From NCBI GenBank assembly GCA_020430865.1, contig JAGQIY010000124.1:1-8236 (forward strand): 8,236 nucleotides of DNA, written 5' to 3'. The notes under the pieces are model-generated. The model saw only the letters and a list, made by a program, of their open reading frames with translations. It had not been told where the DNA came from and ran no database searches. A program made the position numbers and the translations under genes. Source of the stretch: Myxococcales bacterium. GTDB lineage: Bacteria > Myxococcota > Polyangia > Polyangiales > Polyangiaceae. Shown in pieces: positions 7,051-8,236 of this stretch (position 1 is the first letter of the stretch; every line of letters begins with the position of its first letter).

Positions 7051-7512
7051 GAAGCCCTGCTCGGCTTGCTGTCGGTGGGCTCGCTGCTGTTCGTCGGCTG
7101 GTACTGGGGCGCGCGTCGGCGCGCCCAGCATCGTGAATCGCTGACCCTCCGAGAGCGCGAGCTGCAGCACGTCCGTGTGAGCAACTCCAAGCACTACCGG
7201 GGTTCGCCGACCCACGCGCCGCAGCTGGTGAGCGTCGAGCTCGTCTGGGGGATCGACCGCTTCCAGGCCTTCCTCGCCGCGCTGGTCAATCTCTTCGGGG
7301 GTGAGCTGGAGAGCGTCAGCGAGGTGCTCGCGCGAGCGCGCCGTGAGGCGCTCGTTCGCCTCAAGGCGCAGGCCCACGCCGCCGGCTACGACGCGCTGGC
7401 GAACTTGCGTCTCGAGACGGCGGACATCGGCAACGATCCGCAACAGCGAGATCTCAAGGTGGCGTTGCTGGGCATCGCGACCGCCTATCGCCAGCTCCCG
7501 TCCGACCGCTGA
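7048..7512 (+). CDS. Membrane-anchored YbjQ/UPF0145-family paralogue
   Basis: 154 residues. Residues 3-19 (ALLGLLSVGSLLFVGWYWG) form one membrane segment, followed by an Arg-rich stretch (ARRRAQHR) that by the positive-inside rule puts the rest in the cytoplasm. After a linker of about 30 residues, residues 60-125 match the core of the upstream gene: WGIDRFQAFLAALVNLFGGELESVSEVL against FGRDFLAGLKNIVGGELSEYTELL, then ALVRLKAQAHAAGYDALANLRLET against QRMLDEAVRLGANAVINVRYST. It is therefore a diverged paralogue with an added N-terminal anchor. It overlaps the upstream gene by one base and is probably co-expressed with it. A mixed oligomer holding the soluble partner at the membrane is a reasonable inference. 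Function unknown. Ends two bases before the convergent SAM hydrolase stop. Confidence 0.88.
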   Translation: MEALLGLLSVGSLLFVGWYWGARRRAQHRESLTLRERELQHVRVSNSKHYRGSPTHAPQLVSVELVWGIDRFQAFLAALVNLFGGELESVSEVLARARREALVRLKAQAHAAGYDALANLRLETADIGNDPQQRDLKVALLGIATAYRQLPSDR

Positions 7513-7522
7513 ACTCAGTCGG
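7502..7522. terminator. Weak hairpin over the second convergent junction
   Basis: CCGAC (7502-7506) and GTCGG (7518-7522) pair across an 11-base loop that contains both convergent stop codons (TGA at 7510-7512 on plus and TGA at 7517-7515 on minus). With only two bases between the genes, any terminator must lie in coding sequence. Five pairs is modest in GC-rich DNA and no T-run follows. Confidence 0.22.
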
Positions 7523-8236
7523 GGGCCGCGGCAACTTCCAGCAGTCGAACGCGGCTGCTCACCCCCCAGACCGGGTCCCCGGAGCCCTTGCGATCGCCGT
7601 GCAGCAGCCGTGTCAGCTGCCTCGCGGCGCTGCCGTTGCGCTCGGCGATCTCCAGCGTTCCGAAGGAGTTCACCAGCGCACACAGCTCGCCGTCTGCAAC
7701 CTCGGAGTAGGTGCGCACCAGCGGTAGATCGAGATGCTGCACTCGCACCCGGAAGCGCTTCGGCTCCTTGAGTGCCGCGGGGCAATACTCCGCGAGCTCG
7801 AGGTTGGTGATGCCGTTGCCGAAGTGGTCGACCACCACCACCTCGGCTTCGAAGCCATTCGCGAGCTTCAGGACGGCTTGATTGGGAGTGGGCACCACCT
7901 CGTGAACCTCAGGGCCGACCTCCGCCTGGGCGAGCCCACCCACCAGCCGTGCGCCCACGGGCGCGAACAGATCCCGGCCGTGGAAGGTGTGGCTCGCGAG
8001 GTCCAGGCCGAGCGCTGGGGAACCGGTGTCGATCGCGCGCACCTCCGCCTGATCACCGCGGCGGCGCGCGAGCGCCAGCACCTCGCCGACCAGGCCATTG
8101 TCCGGCAAGACGAAGCAATGCCCCTGAACACTCACCACCAGCGCGCGGCGCTGGCTGCCGACCCCTGGGTCCACGACCGCGACGTGGACGGTGCCGCGTG
8201 GAAACCAGTGAAACGCGTGTCTCAGGTAGAAGGCAC
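7515..8236 (-). CDS. SAM hydroxide adenosyltransferase (SAM hydrolase, DUF62 family), 5' end missing
   Basis: Partial: 239 residues are in view and the frame stays open through the right edge, starting at AFYLRHAFHWFPRG; the family N-terminus with its TDFG motif lies outside. The family hydrolyses S-adenosylmethionine to adenosine and methionine and is related to the fluorinase and chlorinase. Seen, numbered from the in-view codon at 8234: VHVAVVDPGVGSQRRALV (Asp22, Arg29), HCFVLPDNGL, FHGRDLFAPVGARL (His85), VVDHFGNGITNLE and the C-terminal NSFGTLEIAERNGSAA. Asp, Arg and His match the conserved D-R-H set that positions water in the hydrolases, favouring hydrolase over halogenase. An in-frame GTG at 8174 is inside the conserved VVDPGVG strand and is not the start. 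Cytoplasmic. Convergent with the YbjQ pair. Confidence 0.94.
   Translation of the reverse strand, partial: AFYLRHAFHWFPRGTVHVAVVDPGVGSQRRALVVSVQGHCFVLPDNGLVGEVLALARRRGDQAEVRAIDTGSPALGLDLASHTFHGRDLFAPVGARLVGGLAQAEVGPEVHEVVPTPNQAVLKLANGFEAEVVVVDHFGNGITNLELAEYCPAALKEPKRFRVRVQHLDLPLVRTYSEVADGELCALVNSFGTLEIAERNGSAARQLTRLLHGDRKGSGDPVWGVSSRVRLLEVAAAPD

Noticed and set aside
7006..7785. Minus-strand open frame (259 codons) across the YbjQ pair and the SAM hydrolase end
   Set aside because: It overlaps three recognised genes in other frames and its Arg/Ala-rich translation has no domain.
8172..8174. GTG as the start of the SAM hydrolase
   Set aside because: The frame continues upstream with AFYLRHAFHWFPRGTVHVAV, which matches the family, so the codon is an internal Val and the gene is cut by the window edge.
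1..8236. CRISPR array, tRNA or rRNA gene, transposon ends, phage or defence cluster
   Set aside because: I saw no regularly spaced repeats, no tRNA-like cloverleaf, no transposase or integrase and no known defence domains on either strand.

Overview
The window is a GC-rich stretch of ordinary, densely packed bacterial chromosome. It holds eight protein-coding genes, no RNA genes, no CRISPR array, no insertion sequence and no phage or plasmid signature. The strong G/C preference at third codon positions, the long antisense shadow frames, the exported proteins of unknown function and the large TPR-metalloprotease suggest a high-GC proteobacterium-like or myxobacterium-like (Myxococcota/Polyangia-type) organism. 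That assignment is inference from style and content; no phylogenetic marker is present to prove it.

Layout from left to right: (1) an isochorismatase-superfamily hydrolase on the minus strand (25-747), whose usual nucleophilic Cys is replaced by Ala; (2) a 152-bp divergent spacer; (3) on the plus strand (900-1877), an exported protein of an uncharacterised family with a His/Cys pair laid out like a clan CD (caspase-like) peptidase; (4) convergent to it, and sharing the four bases CTAG for both stop codons, a complete DNA-3-methyladenine glycosylase I gene, tag (1874-2506, minus); (5) on the minus strand, a complete GTG-started rimK (2596-3501), the ATP-grasp ligase that adds glutamate to ribosomal protein S6, with a perfect 10-bp hairpin between it and tag; (6) on the minus strand, a ~976-residue exported protein built as TPRs - HEXXH metallopeptidase - TPRs (3656-6586); (7) divergent from that, a translationally coupled plus-strand pair of YbjQ/UPF0145-family genes (6725-7048 and 7048-7512), the second membrane-anchored; (8) convergent to the pair, with a 2-bp gap, a SAM hydroxide adenosyltransferase (SAM hydrolase, DUF62) gene whose 5' end runs off the right edge (7515-8236, minus).

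The genes do not form one pathway. Tag (alkylation repair), RimK (ribosome modification) and the SAM hydrolase (SAM to adenosine plus methionine) are separate housekeeping functions. The two exported proteins are the least understood. No gap exceeds about 155 bp; the gaps hold small dyads and candidate hairpins, including one spanning the stop codons at each of the two convergent junctions. I see no convincing new multi-gene system. The best leads are the exported His/Cys protein, the TPR-protease-TPR protein, the Cys-less isochorismatase-like enzyme and the paired YbjQ paralogues.
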